Assembly: GCA_030692355.1 (NCBI GenBank)
Contig: JAUYCF010000012.1
Span: 17,107-81,106, forward strand
Origin: Thiobacillus sp.
Lineage (GTDB): Bacteria > Pseudomonadota > Gammaproteobacteria > Burkholderiales > Thiobacillaceae
DNA length: 64,000 bases
Direction: 5' to 3'
Part shown: piece after piece, positions 13,393-21,777 of the stretch
Layout: each line of letters opens with the position of its first letter
Position numbering within the stretch: the stretch's first letter is position 1
Notes under the pieces: generated by a model
What the model saw: the letters and a program-made list of their open reading frames with translations, nothing else
What the model was told of the DNA's origin: nothing
Database searches by the model: none
Made by a program: the position numbers and the translations under genes

Positions 13393-15024
13393 TCAGGGCA
13401 GTAAGGGCAACCCCAACTCCTTCAGGAAAGCGTTGTGCTTGTCTTTCGCCTTGGCGATTTCCTTCTCGATAACGACCAGCTGCTGATGTACCTTTTCTAG
13501 GACAACTTCTTCTTCTGCAACTGCCGTACTGACATAGCGCGAGATGTTCAGGTTGAAATCGTTCTTCTCAATCTCTTCCATGCCCACTCGTCGCGCGTAA
13601 CGCGGAACCTCTGAAGGGCGTTGCTGGTAGGTGTCGATGATCTTGCGGATATGTTCTTCCGTCAGCTGGTTCTGCCTCTTGCCCTTCTCGAAGTGCTCGG
13701 CCGCGTTGATGAAGAGCACATCATCCGGCTTCTTGCATTTCTTCAGCACAAGGATGCAGACCGGAATGCCCGTCGAGTAAAACAGGTTCGCCGGCAGCCC
13801 GATCACGGTGTCGATGTGCCCGTCTTCCAGCAGCTTGCGGCGGATGCGCTCTTCCGCGCCGCCACGGAACAGCACACCGTGCGGCAGGATGATGGCCATC
13901 ACGCCGTCGTCCTTTAGGTAGTGCAGCCCGTGCAGCAGGAAGGCGAAGTCCGCCGCGCTCTTCGGCGCCACGCCGTGGTTCTTGAAGCGCATGTCTTCGC
14001 TCATGGCATCACCCAAGTCCCAGCGGTAGCTGAACGGCGGGTTGGCCACCACCGCATCAAACTGCGGCCTCTTCGCCGGGTTGGTTTCGCGCAGAAAGTC
14101 CCAGGCATTGGCGAGCGTGTCGCCGTGGTAAATCTCGAACTCGGTGTCCTTCACCCCATGCAGCAGCATGTTCATGCGCGCCAGGTTGTAGGTGGTGACG
14201 TTGTATTCCTGCCCGTAGATCTTGCCGATGGTTCCGCCCGCCTTCTTCATGCGGTGGCGCACGTTCAGCAATAGCGAGCCCGAGCCGCAGGCGAAGTCGA
14301 ACACGCTTTCCAGCTTCTTGCGCGGGCCGTTCTCCGGTGCCTGGCTGTCGAGCGTCACGATGGCCGAGAGGATGCTCGATATCTGCTGCGGCGTGTAGAA
14401 CTCGCCCGCCTTCTTGCCAGAGCCCGCCGCGAACTGCCCGATCAGGTACTCGTAGGCATCGCCCAGCGTGTCGGTGTCGGTCGAGAACAGCGACATGCCG
14501 CGCGCCAGCTCCGAGATGATTGAGCACAGCTTGGCGTTGCGATCTTCGTACTTGCGGCCCAGCTTGTCGGAGGCGAGGTTGATCTCCGAGAACAAGCCCT
14601 GGAAGTTGCTCTGGAAAGACCGTTCCTCGATGTACTTGAATCCCACTTGCAGCGTATCGAGCAACTTGTCGCTCTGCGTCTTGGCCAGGTGGACGATGCT
14701 GCCCCACAGGTAGTCCGGCTCGATCACATAGTGCACCTTGCGGCGCATCTGCTTCTCGAACTCGGCAACGTCGCCGGCGTTCTCTTGGTACCAGATTTGA
14801 AGCGGTGTTGTGGCGTCGATCTGTTCCATCACATCCGGAGCCACATCGGGGTAGTCCGCCCCCAGCTCTTTCCGGGCTGCCTGCTCGTAGTTATCCGAAA
14901 GGTAGCGCAGGAACAGGAAGGACAGCATGTAATCGCGGAAATCGTCCGCGTTCATCGACCCGCGCAGCTGGTCGGCGATGTTCCAGAGGATCTTGCCCAG
15001 TTGTTTCTGGTCTTGTTCGGTCAT
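13393..15024 (-). CDS. hsdM: Type I R-M methyltransferase subunit HsdM (system 1)
   Basis: A 543 aa N6-adenine methyltransferase. The N-terminal HsdM helical domain (MTEQDQKQLGKILWNIADQL) precedes the catalytic domain. The SAM motif DFACGSGSLLLNV and the catalytic NPPF motif (FDAVVANPPFSYRWD) are intact. A C-terminal helical tail (EEVVLEKVHQQLVVIEKEI) would contact HsdS. The sequence style is the type IC (EcoR124I/EcoprrI-like) group. It is the last gene of the leftward hsd operon and overlaps rhuM by ATGA. It should protect host DNA and form part of the M2S or R2M2S complexes. Confidence 0.93.
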   Translation of the reverse strand: MTEQDQKQLGKILWNIADQLRGSMNADDFRDYMLSFLFLRYLSDNYEQAARKELGADYPDVAPDVMEQIDATTPLQIWYQENAGDVAEFEKQMRRKVHYVIEPDYLWGSIVHLAKTQSDKLLDTLQVGFKYIEERSFQSNFQGLFSEINLASDKLGRKYEDRNAKLCSIISELARGMSLFSTDTDTLGDAYEYLIGQFAAGSGKKAGEFYTPQQISSILSAIVTLDSQAPENGPRKKLESVFDFACGSGSLLLNVRHRMKKAGGTIGKIYGQEYNVTTYNLARMNMLLHGVKDTEFEIYHGDTLANAWDFLRETNPAKRPQFDAVVANPPFSYRWDLGDAMSEDMRFKNHGVAPKSAADFAFLLHGLHYLKDDGVMAIILPHGVLFRGGAEERIRRKLLEDGHIDTVIGLPANLFYSTGIPVCILVLKKCKKPDDVLFINAAEHFEKGKRQNQLTEEHIRKIIDTYQQRPSEVPRYARRVGMEEIEKNDFNLNISRYVSTAVAEEEVVLEKVHQQLVVIEKEIAKAKDKHNAFLKELGLPLLP

Positions 15025-16022
15025 GGCTTGGGGCGCTTTTTCAGCGCGTTCTCCAGTGCTTTCAGTTCGGCTTCATCCCGCTCGTCGGCCTGACGTGCCT
15101 CGTCCTGTTTGCGGCGTTGGTCGTAGTCCAGATAAAGCGCGTTCGTGCTGCGCTGCATCTGTTCATGGCTTACCTTGCCCGCATGCGTGAGCACAGGAAA
15201 GCCGTTGCTACTGATGATCTGATCCACGTTCTGGCGCCAGAAGCTCATGCGGATTTCCTCGCGGTGCTTGGTGCGCAGCTCGGCCGTTTCCAGAAAGATC
15301 ACCACCAGGCGGTTCAGGGTGTCGATTTCATCCTCGGTCAGGTAGTTCTTGGCGACCACGATGTCCTGCTTGCGCACCTTGGCACCTTGCCAATGTAAGA
15401 GGCCAAAGTGGCTGTCTTCGGAGTTGGCGCGGGCCATGATCAGCTCTGCGGCCGTTTGCTGCGTCACGGCGTAGAGCAACAGGTTCTGCACCGTGGCAAA
15501 AAAAATCTGCGTCGCCTGGTCGGTCTTGTCGTAGTCGCTGCTCAAGGCAAACAGGTCGCGCACCTTTTGATAAAAGCGCTTCTCCGAGGCACGGATGTCC
15601 CGGATGCGCGCCAGCATCTCATCGAAGTAGTCCGGACGACCATCCGGATTCTTCAGGCGCTCGTCGTCCAGCGCAAAGCCCTTGAGCAGATACTCCTTGA
15701 GCACCGTGGACGCCCAGCGGCGGAACTGCACCCCGCGCGGCGAGCGCACCCGGTAGCCCACGGCCAGAATGGCATCCAGGTTGTAGAGCTGTGTCCGGTA
15801 GCGCTTGCCGTCGGCGGCAGTTGTCAAGGATTCCTTGACAACTGCATCTTCGCTAAGCTCCCCGTCTTTAAAGATGTTCTTCAGGTGCAGCGAGATGTTC
15901 TGCTTGGTGGCGTCGAACAGCTCGGCCATCTCCAGCTGGGTCAGCCAGACCGTTTGCTGATCGGCCCGCAGCTTGATCTGGCTGCGCCCGTCTTCGGTGG
16001 TGTAGAGGATCAACTCTGTCAT
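15021..16022 (-). CDS. RhuM-family protein inside the hsd operon
   Basis: A 333 aa cytoplasmic protein of the RhuM family (COG3943, PF13310). It shows the characteristic WLTQLEMAELFDATKQNISLHLKNIF DNA-binding-like start and the RYRTQLYNLDAILAVGYRV segment, followed by an alpha-helical C-terminal part ending in a charged coiled coil. RhuM proteins often sit in type I R-M loci, but their biochemical role is not established. ATGA overlaps on both sides show coupling to hsdM and to the ATPase gene. A 25 bp near-perfect palindrome (15819-15843) lies in its coding sequence. Confidence 0.85.
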   Translation of the reverse strand: MTELILYTTEDGRSQIKLRADQQTVWLTQLEMAELFDATKQNISLHLKNIFKDGELSEDAVVKESLTTAADGKRYRTQLYNLDAILAVGYRVRSPRGVQFRRWASTVLKEYLLKGFALDDERLKNPDGRPDYFDEMLARIRDIRASEKRFYQKVRDLFALSSDYDKTDQATQIFFATVQNLLLYAVTQQTAAELIMARANSEDSHFGLLHWQGAKVRKQDIVVAKNYLTEDEIDTLNRLVVIFLETAELRTKHREEIRMSFWRQNVDQIISSNGFPVLTHAGKVSHEQMQRSTNALYLDYDQRRKQDEARQADERDEAELKALENALKKRPKP

Positions 16023-17143
16023 GGAAATAGCGTCGGGCTAAAGGGATGGTTGTTGAGGAACTGCCGCAGTACCCTGCCGAAGTGCTCTTTGTTCTCTGGC
16101 ATCATTTCTCGCGGCTCATAAAGTGAGTAGTCGCCATGGCTCATCAGGTCGATCACCCGCTTGTATGCCGCCATCTGGTCGGGATCGGGCATGATGCACT
16201 CTTCCCACTTGCTATAGCCAAAGAAGCTGGCGGTCTGCTCCATCACGCGGCGCATCATGTTGAAGTGATGCGTGTACACAGCGCCGGAACGTTCTGCCTG
16301 GTGCAATTCGACCAGTGATGCCAGGTGATAAAGAAAAGGAGTGCTATCCGTTTCCTGCACGGTAAAACCGCGCCCCCTCCGCTCTCGCGTCAAAAAATAC
16401 TTCCGCGACTTACTCATCTCATTGCACAGCACGTTGAAGAACATTACGTGGTGAGACGAAACGACCACACGCAGCTGCCCTGGCGGATCCTTCAGCATTT
16501 GCGCAAGATGATGCGCGACCATCACCGCGTTTCCTTCGTCAAGCGAGGATATAGGGTCATCAATGTAGATATAACGTACCCACTTGTAAGCCTCCGCCTT
16601 GTCCAACACGAGTTGCACGATGGCAAGGAAAAAGCACCAGATGAAGATGTTCTCCTCCCCACGCGACGCCTTGATTGGGATGGGGTTGCCGTCCTCATCT
16701 CGTTCACGAAAGAACATCACCCCAGGCGGCAATCTCCTCTCCGTATTGTCGCTGCGATCAAACACGCGGCGGTCATAGTCGATGTAGAAGCTGTAATCGG
16801 CATATCGCTCCAAGTACTTGGCAATCTTGACTTCCATCTCAAGCTCGCGAAGCCCATTGAAGAAATTCGAATCGGTGTTGAGTTCCAGCACGCGCTGGCG
16901 ATCGTTCTCCAAGTCGTTATCCCAGGTGAACAAGTCCTCCGTGAATGCGTTGAAATACAGTGTGTCACGTCTTATGACTTCCCCGTTCTCATCTACTTGC
17001 TTACCCCAGTCTTTGAACGTCGTCGAAAGGCGCGTCTTGCCGGTGCCGTTGTAGGCGTACAGAAGGATGACCTTCTTCGCACGCAACTCTTCTCGAAAGT
17101 GTTCGGCCATCGAATTCAAATCGAAGTAAGACACATCGGGCAT
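16019..17143 (-). CDS. PrrC/RloC-like ABC-type ATPase, putative anticodon nuclease
   Basis: A 374 aa protein. ABC-ATPase elements are visible: Walker A YNGTGKTR (31-38), a signature-like SRGEEN (160-165), Walker B YIYIDDPISSLD (191-202) with a D-loop, and an H-loop SSHH (229-232). The C-terminal third carries R298-x3-E302 and H336, with R329 six residues before H336. The R-E-H spacing is close to the catalytic triad described for the tRNA-cutting PrrC, and R-x6-H fits HEPN ribonucleases. PrrC also lies inside a type IC hsd locus and is about the same length. If the assignment is right, it would cut tRNA when the R-M enzyme is inhibited by phage. It lies between hsdS and rhuM with a 3 bp gap and an ATGA overlap. 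A plain regulatory ATPase is the alternative. Confidence 0.7.
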   Translation of the reverse strand: MPDVSYFDLNSMAEHFREELRAKKVILLYAYNGTGKTRLSTTFKDWGKQVDENGEVIRRDTLYFNAFTEDLFTWDNDLENDRQRVLELNTDSNFFNGLRELEMEVKIAKYLERYADYSFYIDYDRRVFDRSDNTERRLPPGVMFFRERDEDGNPIPIKASRGEENIFIWCFFLAIVQLVLDKAEAYKWVRYIYIDDPISSLDEGNAVMVAHHLAQMLKDPPGQLRVVVSSHHVMFFNVLCNEMSKSRKYFLTRERRGRGFTVQETDSTPFLYHLASLVELHQAERSGAVYTHHFNMMRRVMEQTASFFGYSKWEECIMPDPDQMAAYKRVIDLMSHGDYSLYEPREMMPENKEHFGRVLRQFLNNHPFSPTLFP

Positions 17144-17146
17144 GTC

Positions 17147-18385
17147 TTAACCCCCCTCTACCGACGGGAACAACTGCTGCATAAGGCCCTTCTTGTGGCA
17201 CCTAAGAGATTCTAGTTTTTCAGACTCGGCCTTTAGGTTCTGCTCAACCGACGCCAAGAACGCCGCGATTTTTCGCTGTTCCTCAAAAGTCGGAAACAGG
17301 AACTCATGATTCAACCATGTGTTGAGCTTGAAGAGCATCTTCTCAATCACAATTCCGACACTCGAGTTGAGAAAAGAGAGGCTCACGGCGGGTTGCTGCG
17401 CAAAGTAGTTGAAGAACTCGATGTCGCACCCGTCCTTAGGGCCAAGTACCGAGTACTCATTTGAGACAATCGCTCCGTCCAACTCTGGGGGAACGATGCC
17501 GCATGCGTTGTGTACGATCTGTCTTTTCGAGATCAGAAAATCGCCCCCCCTCACTATGAACTGAGTCTTCACCTTGATCGCGCGGCCCTTGAGACGTTCG
17601 CGAGAGACCACCCCGCTGTAACGTCTCTTCACCGTAACCAATGAGTACTCGACAGTGTCATCCATGTCGATCGCACGGGAAACCTCTTTCAGCAGGTTGC
17701 CAATCCTTGCAAATGTCCAAGGAGGCGCATCACGGAATTCGGGGAAGCGGAGGCGGGGGAGGGTTTCGCCTTCGCGAGGGAAGAGCTGCTGCATCAGGCC
17801 GCGCTTGTAAGTCTTCAAGGCCTCGACTTTCCGTCCCTGAGCGGCAATCAATTCGTCCAGCGACGTCAGGCAGGTGGCGATCTTTTGTTGCTCTACTGGT
17901 ATAGGCACCGGGATCAACTGCTCTGAAAACTGCTTGTAGCTGATCATCTTCCCATCGCGCAGTCCTTCAATGTTGCGCGTCAGTTGCTGGATGAACCTCG
18001 CTGACTTGAACAGGTGTCGGAAGTAGCCGTCTGCATCCTTGCCCTTTCTACGAAGAATCACATAGGCAGGACTGCAGATACCTCGATAGTTGGAATACTC
18101 AATGCCCCCCTGAAACGAACGGAGACTAATGATGAAGTCGCCTTTCTCGACAACTTTGTAGCTTTCGATGCTCTGTTCGGTAACTGAGACGTGGTAATTG
18201 ATCTGACCTCGTGGAATCGCGCCGTGTTCTTGAGTGATTGCAAGAATCGGGAGTACCTCAGCCGGGGCTCGGTTATTAATCGCGTCGAAGAGGTCGTCGC
18301 CATGCTTCAGATCCCAGCCTTCGGCTTCTCGAAAATCTGGAAACCGCAGCTTCGGCGCCGACACTAATTTGTTCTGCTTCGCCAC
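17147..18385 (-). CDS. hsdS: Type I R-M specificity subunit HsdS (system 1)
   Basis: A 412 aa DNA-recognition subunit with the standard two target-recognition domains. Each is followed by a conserved helical spacer: VPIPVEQQKIATCLTSLDEL and FPTFEEQRKIAAFLASVEQN. The repeated ...KRGLMQQLFP / KKGLMQQLFP ends reflect the internal symmetry of HsdS. The protein opens with PKLRFPDFREAEGW. It lies three bases after hsdR and three before the ATPase gene in one leftward operon. The target sequence cannot be predicted by eye. Confidence 0.92.
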   Translation of the reverse strand: MAKQNKLVSAPKLRFPDFREAEGWDLKHGDDLFDAINNRAPAEVLPILAITQEHGAIPRGQINYHVSVTEQSIESYKVVEKGDFIISLRSFQGGIEYSNYRGICSPAYVILRRKGKDADGYFRHLFKSARFIQQLTRNIEGLRDGKMISYKQFSEQLIPVPIPVEQQKIATCLTSLDELIAAQGRKVEALKTYKRGLMQQLFPREGETLPRLRFPEFRDAPPWTFARIGNLLKEVSRAIDMDDTVEYSLVTVKRRYSGVVSRERLKGRAIKVKTQFIVRGGDFLISKRQIVHNACGIVPPELDGAIVSNEYSVLGPKDGCDIEFFNYFAQQPAVSLSFLNSSVGIVIEKMLFKLNTWLNHEFLFPTFEEQRKIAAFLASVEQNLKAESEKLESLRCHKKGLMQQLFPSVEGG

Positions 18386-18388
18386 GCT

Positions 18389-21300
18389 TCAATCCTCGTA
18401 GGCCTGGAGGCCCGAGATATCCCGGCCTCCGGTGCGCTTCTTCAGCATTGGCACCAGCTCGCTCATCAAGGCCAGTTCCTTCTGCGTGCGGGCCTTCCAG
18501 CCCAGCTCCAGCGGGGACAGCAATTCGGTGAGTTGTTCGCCGTCGAAGATGCGGCGCTCGATCACGGCATCCACGAAGCTTTGCAGCGCCGCAGCGGGCA
18601 GGCCGTGTTCGGCGGCGAGTTCGGCCAGCTCGCGGGCGGCTTTGGCGGCCTTGAATTGCTGGTAGCCGGCGCGGATGGCGCGCTCGTCCAGACCTTCGCC
18701 GGCCTTGAGGCTCATGACGTATTCGGTGATGTCCTCGCGTTCGTCGATGAACTTGGCATCAGCTGCGATCAGGCTGACCAGTTGTTCGCGGCTCATCGTG
18801 GCCTTGCCGGGCTTCTTGGTGGAGAAGTCGGCGATGAGCTTCATGATGTAGTCGTAGTCGATGGTGGCCGAGGCAAAGAGCACGAACTCGAAATCGAGCT
18901 GCTCGACCGGCCCGTTTTTGTCATCGCCCGGCTTGGCGCGTTCGTCGCGCAGGCGCTTGGCCGTCTCCAGGTACTGGCCGCGAAAGGCGTTGAGTTCGTC
19001 CGGGGGCAGGATGGTCTGGATGGTGGCTTCCTGCTCGGGCGTGAGGTCGGTGTATTGGTCAAGCTGGGTTTGCAGCTTCTGCACCTTTTTGAACGCCTCG
19101 ACGAAACCGATGCGGGCTTCGTCGCCCTTCAGTTTGGCGATCTCTTCGGGTTTGCCGGCAAGCCCGTGTGCCTGCATGAAGCTTTGCAGGGCACCCTTGG
19201 CTTCTTGCAGTTTTTCGATGACGGCGGGGGCCTTGTCCACCAGCCAGATCTTGCGGGCGGCTTCGGCTTTTGCGCCAGAGAAGAGGGCGATGGCAGCATC
19301 CACCGCGTCTTGCTGGCCACGGAAATCGAGGATATGGCCGAAGGGCTTGGTGTCGTTCAGCACGCGGTTGGTGCGGCTGAAGGCCTGGATGAGGCCGTGG
19401 TGCTTGAGGTATTTGTCGACGTAGAGCGTGTTGAGGTATTTGCTGTCGAAGCCGGTGAGCAGCATGTCGACGACGATGGTGATGTCGAGCTTGTGCTGCG
19501 CGATGTGGGGCGCGGCTTTGCGCAGGTCGGCATCAGGCCATTGCTGATCCTTGATGCGCTGCTGCACGTCCTGGTAGTAGTTGTCGAACAGGTAGACCGA
19601 GTGATTGGTTCCAAAGCGCTGGTTGTAATCCGCGATGATGGTGGCAAGGGCCTTCTTCTTGCCTTCGGGGTCTTGCTGGTTGTCCGCGTTTTCCTGTGCC
19701 AGGTCTTCCTGAATCTGGCGCACATCGGCTGCGCCGTTGGGATTGGGGTTTTGAGGGTCATCGGCCAGGGCTTTCGCAGGTGGCGAGAACACCGCCGCGA
19801 TATTGAGCGGAATGAAAGTCGTGTCGCTCGCCGCCTTTTCAGCTTGAGCAGTCCTGAAAAGCTCGACGTACTCGATCGCATCGTTGATGGACGCGGTGGC
19901 AAAGATGGCGTTGAACTTGCGCCCGCCGGTGGCGGCGTCGTGCTTGGCGAGGATGGCATCGACGATGGCACGCTTGGCGAGCGTTTCGCCCGGCTTGGGC
20001 GGATTCTTGCCGTCCGGCTTGTAGTAGTCCACGTGAAAGCGCAGGACGTTGCGGTCTTCGATGGCGTGGGTGATGGTGTATTCGTGCAGGGATTGCTGGA
20101 AAAGGTCTTGCGTGGTCTTGAGCGTCTGGGTTTCGCCACTGATCTGCTTGACGCTGGCATTGGCCTCGAAGATGGGCGTGCCGGTGAAGCCGAAGAGCTG
20201 GGCCTTGGGGAAGAACGCCTTGATGGCCTGGTGGTTGTCGCCAAACTGCGAGCGGTGGCATTCGTCGAAGATGAAGACGATGCGCTTGTCGCTGAGTTCT
20301 TCGAGTTGGTCGGAATAGGTGGCGAGCCCGCGCTTCTCGCGGCTTTTGTTGCGCTGGCTGTTTTCGTCCAGCGCGAGGCCAAGCTTTTGGATGGTGCAGA
20401 CGATAACCTTGTCGGCTGCGTCGTCAGACAGCATTCGGCGGACCAGCTCGCCGGTGTTGGTGTTCTGTTCGACGCAGCCTTCCTGGAAGCGGTTGAATTC
20501 TTCGCGGGTCTGGCGGTCGAGGTCTTTGCGGTCCACCACGAACAGGCACTTTTCGATGGCCGGGTTGGCCTTGAGCAGCGTGGAGGCCTTGAAGCTGGTG
20601 AGCGTTTTGCCGCTGCCTGTGGTGTGCCAGATATAGCCGTTGCCGCTGTTTTCTTCAATGCACTTGACGATGTTCTTGACGGCGTAGATCTGGTAGGGCC
20701 GCATCATCAGTAACTTTTGTTCGCTGGCGACCAGCACCATGTAACGGCTGATCATCTGGCCGAGCGTGCACTTGGCCAGGAAGGCATCAGCGAATTCATC
20801 CAGCCCGGTAATCTTGCTGTTGTCGGGGGCTGCGAACTGGTAAATGGGCAGGAAGCGCTCGTCGGCGTTGAAGCTGAAATGCCGCGCGTTGTTGTTGGCG
20901 AAGTAGTAGGTGGAATCGCGATTGCTGACCACGAACACCTGCATGAAGCACAGCAGCGTGCGCGTGAAGCCGTTGCCGGGGTCGTTCTTGTATTCGACGA
21001 TCTGCTCGATGGCGCGGCGCGGGTTGATGCCCAGCGTCTTCAGTTCGATCTGCATCACCGGCACACCGTTGATGAGCAGGATGACGTCGAAGCGGTGGTG
21101 GCTGTAATCGGAATTGATGCGCAGCTGGTTGACGACCTCGAAGCTGTTCTTGCACCAGTCGTCGATGTTGACCAGCGTGTAGTTCAGCGGCGTCCCGTCT
21201 TCACGTATGAAGCTGTTGCGGCTACGCAGGGTTTGCGCGGCGGTGAAGACGTCGGGCGTGACGATCTCTTCGAGCAGGCGCGCGAACTCCTCGTCGGTGA

Positions 21301-21445
21301 GCTTGACGCGGTTTAGCTGTTGAAACTGCTCGCGAAAGTTTGCTTCCAGCGTAAAGCGGTCGCAAATATCAGGGCGGTAGGTGTATTTGAGATCGCCCAG
21401 CTTGGCGATAAGGCCTAGCTCGATCTGGTTTTCAGTTGTAGTCAT
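18389..21445 (-). CDS. hsdR: Type I restriction endonuclease subunit HsdR (system 1)
   Basis: About 1,018 aa from ATG 21445 (an ATG at 21448 is equally possible). The family start TENQIELGLIAKLGDLKYTY makes the longer upstream frame unlikely. The N-terminal nuclease has VPVMQIELKT (PD-(D/E)xK type). The SF2 motor has Walker A HTTGSGKTLTS, the DEAD-box-type motif FIFDECHRSQFG, and the motif VDMLLTGFDSKYLNTLYVDK. It is the ATP-dependent translocase and nuclease of the complex. It is the first gene of the leftward operon hsdR-hsdS-ATPase-rhuM-hsdM. The sequence is intact. Confidence 0.93.
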   Translation of the reverse strand: MTTTENQIELGLIAKLGDLKYTYRPDICDRFTLEANFREQFQQLNRVKLTDEEFARLLEEIVTPDVFTAAQTLRSRNSFIREDGTPLNYTLVNIDDWCKNSFEVVNQLRINSDYSHHRFDVILLINGVPVMQIELKTLGINPRRAIEQIVEYKNDPGNGFTRTLLCFMQVFVVSNRDSTYYFANNNARHFSFNADERFLPIYQFAAPDNSKITGLDEFADAFLAKCTLGQMISRYMVLVASEQKLLMMRPYQIYAVKNIVKCIEENSGNGYIWHTTGSGKTLTSFKASTLLKANPAIEKCLFVVDRKDLDRQTREEFNRFQEGCVEQNTNTGELVRRMLSDDAADKVIVCTIQKLGLALDENSQRNKSREKRGLATYSDQLEELSDKRIVFIFDECHRSQFGDNHQAIKAFFPKAQLFGFTGTPIFEANASVKQISGETQTLKTTQDLFQQSLHEYTITHAIEDRNVLRFHVDYYKPDGKNPPKPGETLAKRAIVDAILAKHDAATGGRKFNAIFATASINDAIEYVELFRTAQAEKAASDTTFIPLNIAAVFSPPAKALADDPQNPNPNGAADVRQIQEDLAQENADNQQDPEGKKKALATIIADYNQRFGTNHSVYLFDNYYQDVQQRIKDQQWPDADLRKAAPHIAQHKLDITIVVDMLLTGFDSKYLNTLYVDKYLKHHGLIQAFSRTNRVLNDTKPFGHILDFRGQQDAVDAAIALFSGAKAEAARKIWLVDKAPAVIEKLQEAKGALQSFMQAHGLAGKPEEIAKLKGDEARIGFVEAFKKVQKLQTQLDQYTDLTPEQEATIQTILPPDELNAFRGQYLETAKRLRDERAKPGDDKNGPVEQLDFEFVLFASATIDYDYIMKLIADFSTKKPGKATMSREQLVSLIAADAKFIDEREDITEYVMSLKAGEGLDERAIRAGYQQFKAAKAARELAELAAEHGLPAAALQSFVDAVIERRIFDGEQLTELLSPLELGWKARTQKELALMSELVPMLKKRTGGRDISGLQAYED

Positions 21446-21473
21446 CATCAAGCCGAAAACTAAGTTGACCCCG

Positions 21474-21503
21474 ATTATCGAAGGCAACCGACGCAAGAAG
21501 CAA
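21474..21503 (-). promoter_or_regulatory. Predicted promoter of hsd operon 1
   Basis: On the minus strand, TTGCTT (21498-21503) and GATAAT (21474-21479) are separated by 18 bp. They lie about 25 bases upstream of the hsdR start. No operator is obvious. The remainder of the 332 bp gap up to selD holds no recognisable gene. Confidence 0.35.
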
Positions 21504-21777
21504 GAAAACACACCTTCCGAGGGCGTTTTTCTTTGGCTTTGCCACCCGACATGACGCTTGCGAGTGCGTGTGCCGCTCCTCAGCCCACCCATTTCGTCGT
21601 AATCATCCCCGCCACAATATGGGAGGGGAGATCATGCAGCTGGGCCGAGCGGCAGCTAAGCAACAGGTTGCTGACCGTCAGGGGCCGACACGCGAATGGC
21701 CGCTGAGGCCGACAAGCAGTCGTATCCACCTCCCCCCAAACCTCCCCGCGCCCAGTAGTCCTCTCTGTTCCATGAAC

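Noticed and set aside
18533..20713. A 726-codon open frame on the plus strand opposite hsdR
   Set aside because: It is a long antisense frame caused by G+C-rich codon structure; the minus-strand frame has full HsdR motifs and the plus frame has none.
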